Positions 1-5,667 of a DNA stretch of 5,667 nucleotides are shown here, in pieces. The stretch is from HGM10836 sp045580645 (lineage in GTDB: Bacteria; Bacillota_I; Bacilli_A; RF39; UBA660), in the NCBI GenBank assembly GCA_045580645.1, contig JAZNOG010000091.1, positions 1-5,667 of the forward strand. Reading direction: 5' to 3'. The notes under the pieces were generated by a model that saw only the letters and a list, made by a program, of their open reading frames with translations, was not told the DNA's origin and ran no database searches. Both the position numbers and the translations under genes were made by a program. The number at the start of each line of letters is the position of its first letter. Within the stretch, counting starts at the first letter, position 1.

Positions 1-1046
1 TTTTTTTTGAATTTATTATAACTTTCAATATCATATTTACTATTTTCTATTATATCTTTTAAAACTTCTATATCTTTACTAGAACAAGTAGGAATAACTT
101 CTAATGCATCTAAATTAATCCCATTTTCACTTAAATATTTATCATGGTCAAATACATAAAATAATAATTTAACATCTAATACTAAAGCATCTAAGCAAAT
201 AGAAGAATAATCTGTAATAAGATAATCAGATACTGTAAGCAAGTCAACTGCTGAAAATTCCTCACATTTAAATACTTTATCATTATTAATTTCTAGTTTT
301 TGATTTGGATGAAATCTTACAATTAAGTTTACTTTATCTAAATCAAATTTATCAGTTATTTCTATTGCTTCTTCAACTTCATATTTTCTAAATGTCGGAG
401 CATAATAAACATTTATTTTTCCATTATTTAACTCAGGATAACTTTCTAAAATTTTCTTTTTTATTTGATTATTTTCTTTTAATAAAACATCACTTCTAGG
501 AAGACCATAATTTAAAAGTATTTTTTCTTCACAATTAAATCCTTCACAATAGAATTTATTAAAAGCTTTACCTCCTGCAATAATGTTGTCATAATTTTTA
601 TGCATACACATAAGTTCTGCAAGTTTTCTACTTCTACCTGAAACATTATCTAATGTTTGATAACCAGATTTTTTAATCTTACCTATAGAATGCCAAATTT
701 GAAGAATATATAAACCTTTTTTATGTTTTAAAATGCATACTGGAATACAATAAGAATCTAAAACACAAACTTTAGATGTTGCTAAATGATACATTTGTTT
801 TAAAATAGTAAAGAAATATTTTAAATAATTAAAAATTCCCTTTTCTATTCTTTTACATAAAAATATCATTTTTATATCACTATTTTCTTTTTCAATTTCT
901 TTCTTTATCATTTCGAAATCTAAAGTAATTTCATTAGATTGTCTACTTATAAATACTATTTTTTTATTATTAGTAGGAATTAACTTTAAAAAGAAATAAA
1001 TAATTTTTAAGAATAATTTAAATATTTGAATAAGTAATGCTTTCAT
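1..1046 (-). CDS. CDP-glycerol glycerophosphotransferase, TagB/TagF family (3' end beyond window)
   Basis: The frame is open from ATG at 1046 to the left edge (348 codons plus two bases), so the C-terminus is missing; the family usually runs to about 380 residues or more. Members transfer glycerol phosphate (sometimes ribitol phosphate) from CDP-polyol to a lipid-linked acceptor or growing teichoic acid chain on the inner face of the membrane. Visible motifs: a hydrophobic, basic N-terminus (about 4-24) suited to membrane association; LQIWHSIGKIKKSG (115-128, His119); YGLPRSD (180-186); YAPTFR (215-220); RFHPN (244-248, His246); and ITDYSS (277-282) followed by LLFYVFDHDKY (294-304). These are the family's signature blocks in the usual order. 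It starts 7 bases after the upstream ATP-grasp gene, so it is probably co-translated with it. Family assignment is firm; primase versus polymerase, and glycerol versus ribitol, cannot be settled from this fragment. Confidence 0.93.
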   Translation of the reverse strand, partial: MKALLIQIFKLFLKIIYFFLKLIPTNNKKIVFISRQSNEITLDFEMIKKEIEKENSDIKMIFLCKRIEKGIFNYLKYFFTILKQMYHLATSKVCVLDSYCIPVCILKHKKGLYILQIWHSIGKIKKSGYQTLDNVSGRSRKLAELMCMHKNYDNIIAGGKAFNKFYCEGFNCEEKILLNYGLPRSDVLLKENNQIKKKILESYPELNNGKINVYYAPTFRKYEVEEAIEITDKFDLDKVNLIVRFHPNQKLEINNDKVFKCEEFSAVDLLTVSDYLITDYSSICLDALVLDVKLLFYVFDHDKYLSENGINLDALEVIPTCSSKDIEVLKDIIENSKYDIESYNKFKK

Positions 1047-1050
1047 ATAA

Positions 1051-1055
1051 CCTCT
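1051..1055 (-). promoter_or_regulatory. Ribosome-binding site overlapping the upstream stop codon
   Basis: AGAGG lies four bases before the ATG at 1046. Its first two bases are the last two bases of the TAG stop (1056-1054) of the ATP-grasp gene. The overlap implies that ribosomes finishing the upstream gene can reinitiate here, and it supports 1046 as the start. Confidence 0.6.
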
Positions 1056-2109
1056 ATTTTATTATTTTATGTTTTTTATAGAATTTTCCAAGTTCTTTTT
1101 GTCTTTGTCCACCGTTTAATTGTAATATATTTACGCCACTTGATGTATTTGCTTCAATAATATATATTCCATTATCAGTAAGCAAAACATCCCATGCAAT
1201 AAAGTATAGATAAGAAAATTTATTAGAAACATAGAGTATTTCTTCTTTAACTTTATCCCAGTTTGGAATAAACTTATCTTTAATTTGATTATTCGAATCT
1301 GGATGCATTTCATATTCTACAGCTTTTTGGATACATTTAGCACTTGATAATCTACCTGTTTCTATATCAATATTTGCAGTAAGTCCGCCACGACTACCAT
1401 TATCTACAGGAATTGTTTCTTTTGTGCCAATTCTTAAAACTGCATAATACAAATCAAATTCATTAGTTTCAGGATTTCTAAAAGTAACCATTCTCATAGT
1501 ATTAGTAGTCTTATCATAAATACTATCTAAAAATGCACTTTGTTTTATACCTTCACATATATGATAATTATTTTGCTTTTCTAATATCTTAATTAGTGCT
1601 TCTTCCGAAGTTTTATCTTGATCTATATAGAAAGTGTTATCATCAAAAGTAATTCTTTTAACGCCTTCTCCTTTACCCATATTATTTGGTTTGATAAAGA
1701 CATATTTATAAAACTTAATTTCTTTTAAAACATCTTCATAAGTTTTAACTTCATTATCAATCGAAGTAAGTTCACCCTTTTGTTTAACCACAATAACTTT
1801 TGGAACATTTATATATTGTTTTAACATATCAGCGCATACCAATTTATTATTTAAAATAAAATTATATGGTTCATTTATATATCTAGATTTATACCAATCA
1901 AACTCTGATAAATACTGTTTTTTATTATTTTTATTTAGGTTGTAAAGCGCAACTTGATCAGGCATAAAACCTCCAAATATTGCATAATAAGTGCTTTTAA
2001 ATACATTTACTTTAAAGTGTCTTTTTGCAAATAATATTTTTACTACCCATATTACAGATAATTTTACAATTTTCGTAATTTTATCATATATTTTTTTTAA
2101 ACTATTCAT
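1054..2109 (-). CDS. ATP-grasp protein, surface-polysaccharide-associated family (second tandem copy)
   Basis: A 351-residue protein with an ATP-grasp fold. Such enzymes activate a carboxylate as an acyl phosphate with ATP and join it to an amine or other nucleophile. Seen: FIKPNNMGKGEGV (138-150, Lys140 and the glycine-rich loop for ATP), HICEGIKQ (183-190, Glu186 at the nucleotide site), NTMRMVTF (203-210, Arg206), a conserved block RIGTKETIPVDNGSRGG (226-242) leading into NIDIETG (246-252), and AWDVLLTDNGIYIIEANTSSG (split as 305-310 and 311-325) with Asp307, Glu319 and Asn321 as likely metal ligands. The N-terminus (about 10-28) is hydrophobic and basic and may touch the membrane. Reading could extend 18 bases to a TTG abutting the upstream stop, but ATG at 2109 has a ribosome-binding site and is preferred. 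It is a divergent paralogue of the gene just upstream. The sugar-transfer-associated ATP-grasp family (Pfam ATPgrasp_ST, from memory) is the best match; the substrate is unknown. Confidence 0.85.
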   Translation of the reverse strand: MNSLKKIYDKITKIVKLSVIWVVKILFAKRHFKVNVFKSTYYAIFGGFMPDQVALYNLNKNNKKQYLSEFDWYKSRYINEPYNFILNNKLVCADMLKQYINVPKVIVVKQKGELTSIDNEVKTYEDVLKEIKFYKYVFIKPNNMGKGEGVKRITFDDNTFYIDQDKTSEEALIKILEKQNNYHICEGIKQSAFLDSIYDKTTNTMRMVTFRNPETNEFDLYYAVLRIGTKETIPVDNGSRGGLTANIDIETGRLSSAKCIQKAVEYEMHPDSNNQIKDKFIPNWDKVKEEILYVSNKFSYLYFIAWDVLLTDNGIYIIEANTSSGVNILQLNGGQRQKELGKFYKKHKIIK

Positions 2110-2111
2110 AA

Positions 2112-2119
2112 CAACCACC
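2112..2119 (-). promoter_or_regulatory. Ribosome-binding site that sets the start at 2109
   Basis: GGTGGTTG lies just upstream of ATG 2109, with the GGTGG core ending five bases before it. It pairs in part with the 16S tail. An alternative TTG start at 2127 would have its site inside the preceding coding end, where no purine-rich motif is evident, and would place this GGTGG motif inside the reading frame as codons. Confidence 0.55.
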
Positions 2120-2127
2120 AAAAACAA

Positions 2128-3312
2128 CTACTTATTTTTAAGTTCTTCCCAACGTGGTTTTAAACCACCATTACAAATCTGAATTCCTTTTAATGAATAA
2201 TTCCAGTTTATTTCTACAACAACTGGACCTTCAGGTGTAATAGCAATATCCCAACCAATTGTAGCAAATCCAAATAAAATTGGATGAAGTTTATTTATAA
2301 GTTCAATTGTTTCCTTCCAATATGGAATTTGATAATCTTTATATACTACATTACTAATAGGATGAGATTTAGTTCTAGGAGAATTATAGAAATATCCATA
2401 TTCTTTTAATTTTCCAGTTTCTATATCTATTCCAACAAAAGTTCCACCTGCATCAGCGTTATCTACTATTTTGTCTTCCTTAGCGCCAAGTCTTATCATA
2501 GCGGCCAAAATATGCACATCTTCATTCCAGTGAGTAGATATAACTCTTAATGTATTTACAGATGTATTATTGATTTTATTAATATCATCATGTTGTTTTA
2601 AGAATTCTTGAACTAAAAATGAAGTGTATTTAGATTCTTCCACTAAAGTATCTAGTGTTATTTCTTCATCATTTATAATAAGATCATTACCCTTTTTAGT
2701 AACAGATACAATAAAATCACCATGTGAACCAATAACAGGTTTACAAATATATCTTCCATCTTTTAAATTATAGAAGGCATCTTTTGTAGAAAGGTCATCA
2801 CTATATGGAGAAATTACTTTATCCCCTTGAAAAACAAAGTCTGTTTTTGGAACACTACTAGGAATAATACTTTCCATATATGAATAAAAAACATGTTTAT
2901 TATCTGCAATAATAGAGTATCTTGTATTTACATTAGCCTCTCTATATTGAACAAGAGGATGATCTTTATGATGAATTTTAGCCCTATCTTTTTTTACATA
3001 TGAAAAATCTAAATAATCTTTAGAATTTCTAAAGTTTTTAATATCTAATCCAAAACGGTTATACGTTACATTTACTGAGTTATATTTAAATATCCATTTT
3101 ACATTATCAAAGAATCTCACTATAAAACTTTTTCTTTCCATTCCAGGAAAAAAAGTTTTTTCTTTTGCTACCAAGAAACCTCTTGCTAATTTAAAAACTA
3201 TTGTTTTTCTTAAAAACGCTCTAGTTTGTTGAGAAAAGGTTTTTTGATATATATCTTTTAACCTTTCAAACTTTTCTTCATCTTCATCAGTATACACAAA
3301 TTTTGTTGCCAT
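2128..3312 (-). CDS. ATP-grasp protein, surface-polysaccharide-associated family (first tandem copy)
   Basis: A 394-residue ATP-grasp enzyme. The first 130 or so residues are rich in basic and aromatic residues and precede the catalytic fold. ATP-grasp landmarks are complete: ICKPVIGSHGDFIV (189-202, Lys191 plus glycine loop), LVQEFLKQHDDI (233-244, Glu236), NTSVNTLRVIS (249-259, Arg256), the block RLGAKEDKIVDNADAGGTF (274-292) followed by VGIDIETG (293-300), and GWDIAITPEGPVVVEIN (353-369) with Asp355, Glu367 and Asn369 as probable Mg2+ ligands. Distances between these residues (45, 65, 164 and 176 from the Lys) nearly equal those in the downstream copy (46, 66, 167, 179), so both are expected to be active members of one family. 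The start is supported by AAAGAAGTGATT (3329-3318), a good extended match to the anti-Shine-Dalgarno sequence. It lies 28 bases after the exporter ATPase and 18 bases before the second copy. It most likely ligates an amino-acid-like carboxylate to a polymer precursor; this role is inferred. Confidence 0.87.
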   Translation of the reverse strand: MATKFVYTDEDEEKFERLKDIYQKTFSQQTRAFLRKTIVFKLARGFLVAKEKTFFPGMERKSFIVRFFDNVKWIFKYNSVNVTYNRFGLDIKNFRNSKDYLDFSYVKKDRAKIHHKDHPLVQYREANVNTRYSIIADNKHVFYSYMESIIPSSVPKTDFVFQGDKVISPYSDDLSTKDAFYNLKDGRYICKPVIGSHGDFIVSVTKKGNDLIINDEEITLDTLVEESKYTSFLVQEFLKQHDDINKINNTSVNTLRVISTHWNEDVHILAAMIRLGAKEDKIVDNADAGGTFVGIDIETGKLKEYGYFYNSPRTKSHPISNVVYKDYQIPYWKETIELINKLHPILFGFATIGWDIAITPEGPVVVEINWNYSLKGIQICNGGLKPRWEELKNK

Positions 3313-3340
3313 TTTTTAATCACTTCTTTCTTTTTATATT

Positions 3341-4081
3341 TTATATTTGATTTAACATAAATTCTTCATATTTATCTACTATTTCTTCAGCAGGCCCATC
3401 ACCTTTTAAAACGCCTTCATTAAGCCAGATAACTCTATCACATAATTCTTTTAATGTTTTAGAGCTATGCGATACAATTAAAACTGTTTTTGAATCATCT
3501 GATATTAATTCTTTCATTTTATTATAACTTTTTTGTCTAAAATGAATATCTCCAACACTTAACACTTCATCAATTAAAATAATGTCTGTTTCAAGTATTG
3601 CTGTTATAGAAAATGCAAGTTTTGAATACATACCAGAAGAATATGAAGATACTGGTTGATATATAAATTCTTTAAGTTCAGAAAATTCTATTATTTCATC
3701 TATTTTCTCAAGTATTTTTTCCTCAGAATAACCTAGCAATAAACCCGATAACATAATATTTTCATACCCTGTTAAACTCCTTTGAAAACCTACTCCGATT
3801 GATAAAAGAGAAATGGTATTTCCGTGTAAATCTATCTTACCATTATCTGCAGAAAAAATGCCACTTATGGCTCTTAATAATGTTGATTTGCCACTTCCAT
3901 TTTTACCACATATTCCTACTATTTGTCCTTTTGGTATTTCAAAAGATACATTTTTAACAGCATGAAATTTATTTGCATTTACTAAACTATTTAAACCAGA
4001 TTTTCTTAAAGAAAATCTTTTAATATCTTTATAATAAATATCCAAGTTTTCCACAGTTATTGCAATTTCTTTCTTCTTCAT
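3341..4081 (-). CDS. Teichoic acid/polysaccharide ABC exporter ATP-binding subunit (TagH/KpsT/RfbB type)
   Basis: A 246-residue ATPase that drives export of a lipid-linked glycopolymer together with the permease encoded just upstream. All nucleotide-binding motifs are present: Walker A GKNGSGKST (59-67), the Q-loop region SIGVGFQRSLTGYEN (94-108, Gln100), signature SYSSGM (146-151), Walker B IILIDE (167-172), D-loop SVGD (175-178) and switch His205 in IVSHSS. The SIGVGFQ...LTGYEN wording and the N-terminal NLDIYYK...HAVKNVSFEIPKG region (12-52, with gaps) are typical of the teichoic acid and O-antigen exporter subfamily. It ends soon after the ATPase core, so it lacks the long C-terminal extension of Bacillus subtilis TagH and the polymer-binding domain of Wzt; it resembles the short TarH/KpsT forms. 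Its ATG shares a base with the permease stop (TAATG), so translation is probably coupled and subunit ratios matched. The gene symbol is left open because the exported polymer is not known. Confidence 0.95.
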   Translation of the reverse strand: MKKKEIAITVENLDIYYKDIKRFSLRKSGLNSLVNANKFHAVKNVSFEIPKGQIVGICGKNGSGKSTLLRAISGIFSADNGKIDLHGNTISLLSIGVGFQRSLTGYENIMLSGLLLGYSEEKILEKIDEIIEFSELKEFIYQPVSSYSSGMYSKLAFSITAILETDIILIDEVLSVGDIHFRQKSYNKMKELISDDSKTVLIVSHSSKTLKELCDRVIWLNEGVLKGDGPAEEIVDKYEEFMLNQI

Positions 4082-4866
4082 TATTTCATCACCTTCACGT
4101 ATGTATTTTCATATTTATAAATTGTTCTTATTCCTATATAACAGATGAATAAACTTATTATTAGCCATGACATAATAAGCAATCCATTCATTGGTGTTTT
4201 ATATAATAAGACATCTCTACATTGTGTTATAATAGCGGCAATTGGATTAAATGTTGCAAGTATTTTATTATATGGGACAGGAACTCTAGTTTCTAAAGCA
4301 AAAAATACTCCTGAAGCATAAAATAATAATCTTAAAGCTATTGTGGTTAAATTAGCTAAGTCTTTTACAAATACACCAAAATGCATAAATATAGAAGAAA
4401 TTCCAAATGTAAATATAAATAAAGTAATAAAAATTGGAATAAAGTATAAAACATTAAAACTTATAGGAACCCTATATATAATCATACAAATTATTACAAG
4501 TGAAAACGAAATAAAAAATTTCACGGAATTCACAAACATTTTAGTAAACAATAAAACAAATTTTGGAACATATACCTTTGTTACTATTTCTCTATTATTA
4601 GGAACTAACCTAACACTGCCAGTTAGTGTTTTAGTAAAAAAATTCCATATTGTTATACCAATAAATACAAATACAGGAAAATATTCAGTTTTTGCATTAA
4701 ATACTACCCCTGCTAAAAAAGTATATATCAGCATAAAACAAGTTGGTTCTAAAATAAGCCATATCCAGCTTAAATAAGAATCTACTACTTCTGATTTTAA
4801 TTGTGCTTTAGCACTATAAACTATATATTTATAATATTTTTTAATATCATTAAAAAATTGTTTCAT
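4081..4866 (-). CDS. Teichoic acid/polysaccharide ABC exporter permease (TagG/KpsM/RfbA type, ABC-2)
   Basis: A 261-residue integral membrane protein, the usual length for this family, forming the channel through which the ATPase exports an undecaprenyl-linked polymer. About six hydrophobic spans are visible: roughly 33-56, 63-80, 104-131, 139-164, 173-191 and 229-248. Family landmarks include the cytoplasmic amphipathic segment before SWIWLILEP (33-41), VYVPKFVLLFTK (98-109), the VFVKDLANLT loop (165-174) and FNPIAAIITQCRDVLL (206-221), which matches the conserved NP...R..LL block. The start at ATG 4866 is supported by TGAGGT six bases upstream. It is the first gene after a candidate promoter and overlaps the next gene by one base. 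A 144-codon frame on the opposite strand inside it is a shadow. Confidence 0.93.
   Translation of the reverse strand: MKQFFNDIKKYYKYIVYSAKAQLKSEVVDSYLSWIWLILEPTCFMLIYTFLAGVVFNAKTEYFPVFVFIGITIWNFFTKTLTGSVRLVPNNREIVTKVYVPKFVLLFTKMFVNSVKFFISFSLVIICMIIYRVPISFNVLYFIPIFITLFIFTFGISSIFMHFGVFVKDLANLTTIALRLLFYASGVFFALETRVPVPYNKILATFNPIAAIITQCRDVLLYKTPMNGLLIMSWLIISLFICYIGIRTIYKYENTYVKVMK
4088..4095 (-). promoter_or_regulatory. Ribosome-binding site inside the permease 3' end
   Basis: AAGGTGAT, a strong match to the anti-Shine-Dalgarno sequence, sits six bases before the ATPase ATG at 4081. It is embedded in the permease's final codons for Lys-Val-Met. With the TAATG stop/start overlap it is a classic translational-coupling arrangement. 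Confidence 0.75.
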
Positions 4867-4872
4867 TTTTTT

Positions 4873-4878
4873 ACCTCA
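4873..4878 (-). promoter_or_regulatory. Ribosome-binding site of the exporter permease
   Basis: TGAGGT is followed by six bases (all A after complementing, an A-rich spacer) and ATG 4866. It is a clear initiation site for the first gene of the putative operon. Confidence 0.65.
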
Positions 4879-4898
4879 TTTCTTGCCACATCTTTTAT

Positions 4899-4907
4899 AT
4901 TATAACA
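4899..4907 (-). promoter_or_regulatory. Candidate extended -10 promoter for the exporter/ATP-grasp operon
   Basis: On the minus strand this reads TGTTATAAT, a perfect TGnTATAAT extended -10 element for the housekeeping sigma factor. It lies in the 55-base gap between the Mur ligase-LRR stop and the permease start. Transcription would begin near 4892, giving a leader of about 26 bases that just accommodates the ribosome-binding site. No good -35 hexamer is seen at 17-19 bases: the candidates (AAGTAA, TTAAGT) are poor and fall in or next to the preceding gene's end. An extended -10 can work without one. In DNA this AT-rich such a match could arise by chance, which limits confidence. Confidence 0.5.
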
Positions 4908-4921
4908 CTAATTATATTATT

Positions 4922-5667
4922 TTACTTAATATATTCGTATTTTATATTATTGTTAAGGGCATACTCTTCTGCATAAGAACCTTTATGACAATACATAACA
5001 ATATTTTTAGAATTTTCAAATGCATTTTTTGATATTTTTTTAGTAGAACTTGGAATAACTATTTTTCTTAAACTATGACAATTTGCAAATGCTTTAGATT
5101 CTATAATTAACAAACCCTCATTAAAACTTATTTCTTTTAAATTTTTGCAACCGCAAAAGGCTTCTAGACCAATTGTTTTTAATCTTTTATTTGGTTGAAC
5201 AGATATAATAGAACTATTTTTAAAACATCTGCTTTTTAATCTTAAAATATTATTAGATAAAATTACTTCTTTTATTTTTTTATTATTTAAAAATAAGTTC
5301 CTTCCTAATTTTTCAACTGGTAAGTTATCTAAAATTTCAGGTAACTTCAACGTTTTGTTTTCTCCTTTATATTCTTCAATAGTTACAAAAGAATCAAAAA
5401 CATTATATTTAAAATCATCATTCTCATTTGTTTTATATTCTTTATTGGCAAGTGATGATATTTCTCCTACTTCAAGTCCAAAACTAGAATCAATAAGTTC
5501 TGCAAATTTCATGCCGTGTGAAGCCTTAAATAAAATTAAATCATTTTCTTTAATAATTTTATTGATTTTATCAATTGCCTCTTGTCTTTTTGAAAAATAA
5601 TATGCATTGTTCTTATATTTTTTATATTCATTATAAGAAAGTTTTATTTCCTTTCCATAAAACACAA
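4922..5667 (-). CDS. MurF-like Mur ligase C-terminus fused to BspA-type leucine-rich repeats (5' end beyond window)
   Basis: The frame runs in from the right edge; a GTG at 5665 reads as valine in a Mur-ligase-like stretch, so it is unlikely to be the start. Numbering from that codon, residues about 1-65 resemble the end of MurF: a VFYGKE segment, FSKRQEAIDKINKII (24-38) and NDLILFKASHGMKFAELID (41-59), which parallels the MurF ending gD.vLvKGSrgmkme. MurF adds D-Ala-D-Ala to the UDP-MurNAc-tripeptide in the cytoplasm. After a linker (66-107), residues 108-220 form about five leucine-rich repeats of the LRR_5/BspA type, and 221-246 (MYCHKGSYAEEYALNNNIKY core) are the usual C-terminal cap. The catalytic ATP-binding domain is outside the window, so activity cannot be judged. 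It could be the housekeeping MurF or a dedicated Mur-type ligase for surface-polymer synthesis. No secretion signal is visible in this part. Confidence 0.78.
   Translation of the reverse strand, partial: VFYGKEIKLSYNEYKKYKNNAYYFSKRQEAIDKINKIIKENDLILFKASHGMKFAELIDSSFGLEVGEISSLANKEYKTNENDDFKYNVFDSFVTIEEYKGENKTLKLPEILDNLPVEKLGRNLFLNNKKIKEVILSNNILRLKSRCFKNSSIISVQPNKRLKTIGLEAFCGCKNLKEISFNEGLLIIESKAFANCHSLRKIVIPSSTKKISKNAFENSKNIVMYCHKGSYAEEYALNNNIKYEYIK
5006..5344 (-). repeat. Coding leucine-rich repeats, LRR_5/BspA type, about five units
   Basis: Degenerate repeats of about 21-24 residues in the C-terminal part of the Mur ligase-like protein. Units start near residues 108, 129, 153, 175 and 198 and follow the pattern (N/S)L+.I.(I/F)......I...AF..C. 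The clearest are IGLEAFCGCKNLKEISF and IESKAFANCHSLRKIVIP. The repetition is at protein level; DNA identity between units is low, so it is not a recent tandem duplication. Such domains usually bind proteins or carbohydrates. Confidence 0.75.

Noticed and set aside
1..8. A run of eight T (poly-A on the coding strand) as a possible slippage or phase-variation tract in the transferase gene.
   Set aside because: It is at the window edge so its full length is unknown, and Lys-coding A runs are common in a genome this AT-rich.
1131..1313. A 60-codon minus-strand frame inside the second ATP-grasp gene.
   Set aside because: It is an alternative frame of a gene with intact catalytic motifs and has no supporting features.
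1991..2182. A 63-codon plus-strand frame spanning the junction of the two ATP-grasp genes.
   Set aside because: It is antisense to the ends of two real genes, is short, and shows no recognisable motif.
1054..3312. The two ATP-grasp genes as a recent tandem duplication or a split single gene.
   Set aside because: Each has a full set of ATP-grasp motifs, and they differ strongly outside the motifs, so they are old paralogues and neither is a fragment.
4343..4777. A 144-codon open frame on the plus strand.
   Set aside because: It lies wholly antisense to the well-supported ABC permease, has a Lys/Asn/Thr-rich low-information translation, no convincing ribosome-binding site, and is expected by chance opposite a hydrophobic AT-rich gene.
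4879..4921. A possible terminator after the Mur ligase-LRR gene.
   Set aside because: No GC-containing hairpin followed by a T-run could be found on the minus strand; the sequence is simply AT-rich.
5355..5600. An 81-codon plus-strand frame.
   Set aside because: It is antisense to the Mur ligase-like region and is serine/leucine-rich without any family signature.

Overview
This is an AT-rich window (G+C about a quarter by eye) in which every real gene lies on the minus strand, so transcription runs from high to low coordinates. The standard genetic code fits: Trp is TGG, TGA is not read through, and the ribosome-binding sites are of the GGAGG/GGTGAT type. Teichoic-acid-type genes, a teichoic-acid-type ABC exporter and a Mur ligase together point to a low-GC Gram-positive (Firmicutes/Bacillota), possibly an uncultured Clostridia or Bacilli lineage. 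The species cannot be named from this sequence.

Layout in transcription order: (1) 5667-4922 is the 3' part of a gene that joins the C-terminal end of a MurF-like Mur ligase to a BspA-type leucine-rich repeat (LRR) domain; its 5' part is outside the window. (2) A 55-bp gap holds a good extended -10 promoter and a strong ribosome-binding site. (3) 4866-4081 is an ABC-2 permease of the TagG/KpsM/RfbA type. (4) 4081-3341 is its ATPase (TagH/KpsT type), overlapping the permease by one base. (5) 3312-2128 and (6) 2109-1054 are two tandem, divergent paralogues of the ATP-grasp family associated with surface-polysaccharide loci. (7) 1046 to the left edge is a CDP-glycerol glycerophosphotransferase (TagB/TagF family), cut off before its stop codon.

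Genes 3 to 7 are separated by -1, 28, 18 and 7 bases and look like one translationally coupled operon for making, modifying and exporting a glycerophosphate-containing cell-wall glycopolymer. The transferase would build or prime the polyol-phosphate chain and the ABC pair would flip the lipid-linked polymer across the membrane. The two ATP-grasp enzymes are the unexplained part: the fold makes amide or similar bonds from carboxylates, so an amino-acid or peptide decoration of the polymer is a reasonable guess. The adjacent Mur ligase-LRR gene adds a second ATP-dependent amino-acid ligase fold to the neighbourhood. No RNA genes, mobile elements, CRISPR arrays or clear intrinsic terminators were seen, and no gene-free stretch exceeds 55 bases.
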